From Sphingomonas lenta (GTDB taxonomy: Bacteria > Pseudomonadota > Alphaproteobacteria > Sphingomonadales > Sphingomonadaceae), in contig NZ_NSLI01000003.1 in assembly GCF_002288825.1 (NCBI RefSeq), forward strand, positions 868,001 through 932,000: a stretch of 64,000 bases of DNA. Reading direction: 5' to 3'. Shown here in pieces: positions 62,927-64,000 of this stretch. The notes below the pieces were generated by a model, which saw only the letters and a list, made by a program, of their open reading frames with translations, was not told where the DNA came from and ran no database searches. Position 1 is the first letter of the stretch; every line of letters starts with the position of its first letter. A program made the position numbers and the translations under genes.

Positions 62927-63082
62927 TTAGCCCCGGCTCATCGGAGGCGTGATATGCAGGGGTTCGCCGACCACGCCTGTGAGGAGATGCGCGTCCTCAG
63001 GCCGCCATTCGGGCATGGCATGTGCAAACGTTAGCTTTTTCGTTCGCGGAGCCAAATCGACATTTAGGAAAGGATCGCCACC

Positions 63083-64000
63083 ATGACGAACGGGTTCGAG
63101 AGCGCGGCCGCAACGGCGGCCGCGGCGGGTCAGCGGATCGTGGGAGGCGATGGCGCGAACGTCATCGAGGGCGGCGCAGGAGCCGACCGGCTATTCGGCG
63201 GGGCGGGGTCGACGAGCGCGGAAAGCGGGCGGATCGACGCGACGCGGCTGGCCACGTTCGCGCAGCCCGTCTTCGCCACTTACGCGCCTGGCGGCGACCC
63301 GTCGCTGCTGTTCGTAGTGGAGCGCGCGGGCGCAGTGCGGGTGCTCGACACCGACACGGGGCAGGTGACGGGCACGGCGATCCAGCTCGCGTCGGGTCGC
63401 GTCGGCTTGTCGGGCGAGCGGGGGCTGCTCGGCTTGGCCTTTCACCCGGAGTTCCAGACCAACGGGTGGGCGTTCCTGAGCCTGGTCAACCCTGACGGGC
63501 AGACGGAGATCCTGCGCTACAAGACCATGGCCAGCGACCCGACGCGGCTCGATCCGGCGTCCGAGACGCTGATCTGGCGGTTCGACCGTTTGCCCGAATA
63601 CGACAATCACGCGGGCGGCTGGATCGGCTTCGGGCCGGACGGCCACCTTTACCTCGCGTCGGGCGACGGGGGCGGGGGCAACGACCCCGCGAACCAGGCG
63701 CAGAACCGCGACTCGCTGCTCGGCAAGATGCTGCGCATCGACGTGGACGGCGCGGACGCGTTCGCGAGCGACCCGAACCGCAACTATGCCATCCCGACCG
63801 ATAATCCGTTCGTGGGCGAGGCGGGTGCGGACGAGGTGTGGGCGTACGGCCTGCGCAATCCGTGGCGCAACAGCTTCGACCGAGAGACGGGCGACCTCTA
63901 CATCGCCGATGTCGGCCAGGGCGCGCGGGAGGAGGTCAACTGGCAGGCCGCGACGTCCGACGGCGGCGAGAACTATGGCTGGGTCGTGCGCGAGGGCGAT
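63083..64000 (+). CDS. PQQ-type sugar dehydrogenase with N-terminal RTX motif (partial)
   Basis: The gene is open to the end of the window (306 codons visible). AGGAAAGGA precedes the ATG. There is no signal peptide; instead the first ~40 residues hold RTX-like nonapeptides (GGDGANVIEGGAGADRLFGG). The rest is the six-bladed glucose/sorbosone dehydrogenase fold: GERGLLGLAFHPEFQTNGW, NHAGGWIGFGPDGHLYLASG, EVWAYGLRNPWRNSFD and LYIADVGQGAREEVNW. Members oxidise sugars with pyrroloquinoline quinone and calcium. The RTX motif and missing signal suggest type I export, with more RTX repeats expected at the missing C-terminus. Confidence 0.88.
   Translation, partial: MTNGFESAAATAAAAGQRIVGGDGANVIEGGAGADRLFGGAGSTSAESGRIDATRLATFAQPVFATYAPGGDPSLLFVVERAGAVRVLDTDTGQVTGTAIQLASGRVGLSGERGLLGLAFHPEFQTNGWAFLSLVNPDGQTEILRYKTMASDPTRLDPASETLIWRFDRLPEYDNHAGGWIGFGPDGHLYLASGDGGGGNDPANQAQNRDSLLGKMLRIDVDGADAFASDPNRNYAIPTDNPFVGEAGADEVWAYGLRNPWRNSFDRETGDLYIADVGQGAREEVNWQAATSDGGENYGWVVREGD

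Noticed and set aside
63022..63495. 157-aa open frame upstream of and across the sugar dehydrogenase
   Set aside because: Arg/Gly-rich out-of-frame shadow; the frame from 63083 carries clear PQQ-dehydrogenase motifs.

Overview
This window is a GC-rich, gene-dense piece of an alphaproteobacterial chromosome. The most likely source is a sphingomonad (Sphingomonadaceae). That rests on gene content and order (sdhCDA, zapE, mdh, sucD, sucA, sucB and lpd in one stretch), on short proteins of sphingomonad type, on abundant GC-rich palindromic intergenic elements, and on a GAAC-N7-GAAC LexA box of the alphaproteobacterial kind upstream of uvrA. The assignment comes from recognition only; no search was run.

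Layout. 1-8.4 kb: a plus-strand propionyl-CoA / methylmalonyl-CoA operon (end of pccB, a 39-aa membrane ORF, mce, an enoyl-CoA hydratase, methylmalonyl-CoA mutase, a membrane protein, a DUF3445 protein, bioB, a 60-aa protein, pccA), in which the biotin synthase gene sits beside the biotin-dependent carboxylase. 8.4-18.1 kb: xdhC/mocA molybdoenzyme maturation genes, a GlpQ-type phosphodiesterase, an alpha/beta hydrolase and a DUF2459 protein, phhA, prmA with an SDR, and two tandem soluble chemoreceptor-like proteins. 18.2-35.2 kb: a TCA block with sdhCDA, then a metallopeptidase lipoprotein, an SDR and a caspase-like C13 peptidase, then sdhB, zapE, mdh, sucD, sucA, sucB, a DUF433/DUF5615 toxin-antitoxin pair and lpd. 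35.4-42.1 kb: mixed enzymes, including a DUF1080 protein, two beta-lactamase-fold hydrolases, a frameshifted PepSY gene, a cupin, a PilZ protein and a methyltransferase. 42.2-55 kb: two RTX-type proteins, SOS-regulated uvrA, an AT-richer solitary NACHT NTPase (probably acquired defence gene), a cold-shock protein and a 540-aa protein whose tail is built from palindromes. 55-64 kb: a stress/envelope cluster (DUF2383, DUF3597, small proteins), a SleB-type hydrolase, an M16 peptidase, tgt, and the start of an RTX-tagged PQQ-type sugar dehydrogenase.

Main discovery candidate. Several families of dispersed palindromic DNA elements lie inside protein-coding genes without breaking the frame: two in pccA, one in bioB, one each in prmA and the M16 peptidase gene, and several in the 540-aa gene at 50.4-52.1 kb. 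Members or relatives of the same families also lie between genes here. This resembles the Rickettsia palindromic elements in principle, but the sequences differ. It suggests that mobile or spreading palindromes add linker-like peptide segments to housekeeping enzymes. Second-tier candidates are the solitary NACHT protein, the toxin-antitoxin pair translationally embedded between sucB and lpd, and a 377-bp identical tract shared by the tandem chemoreceptor genes.
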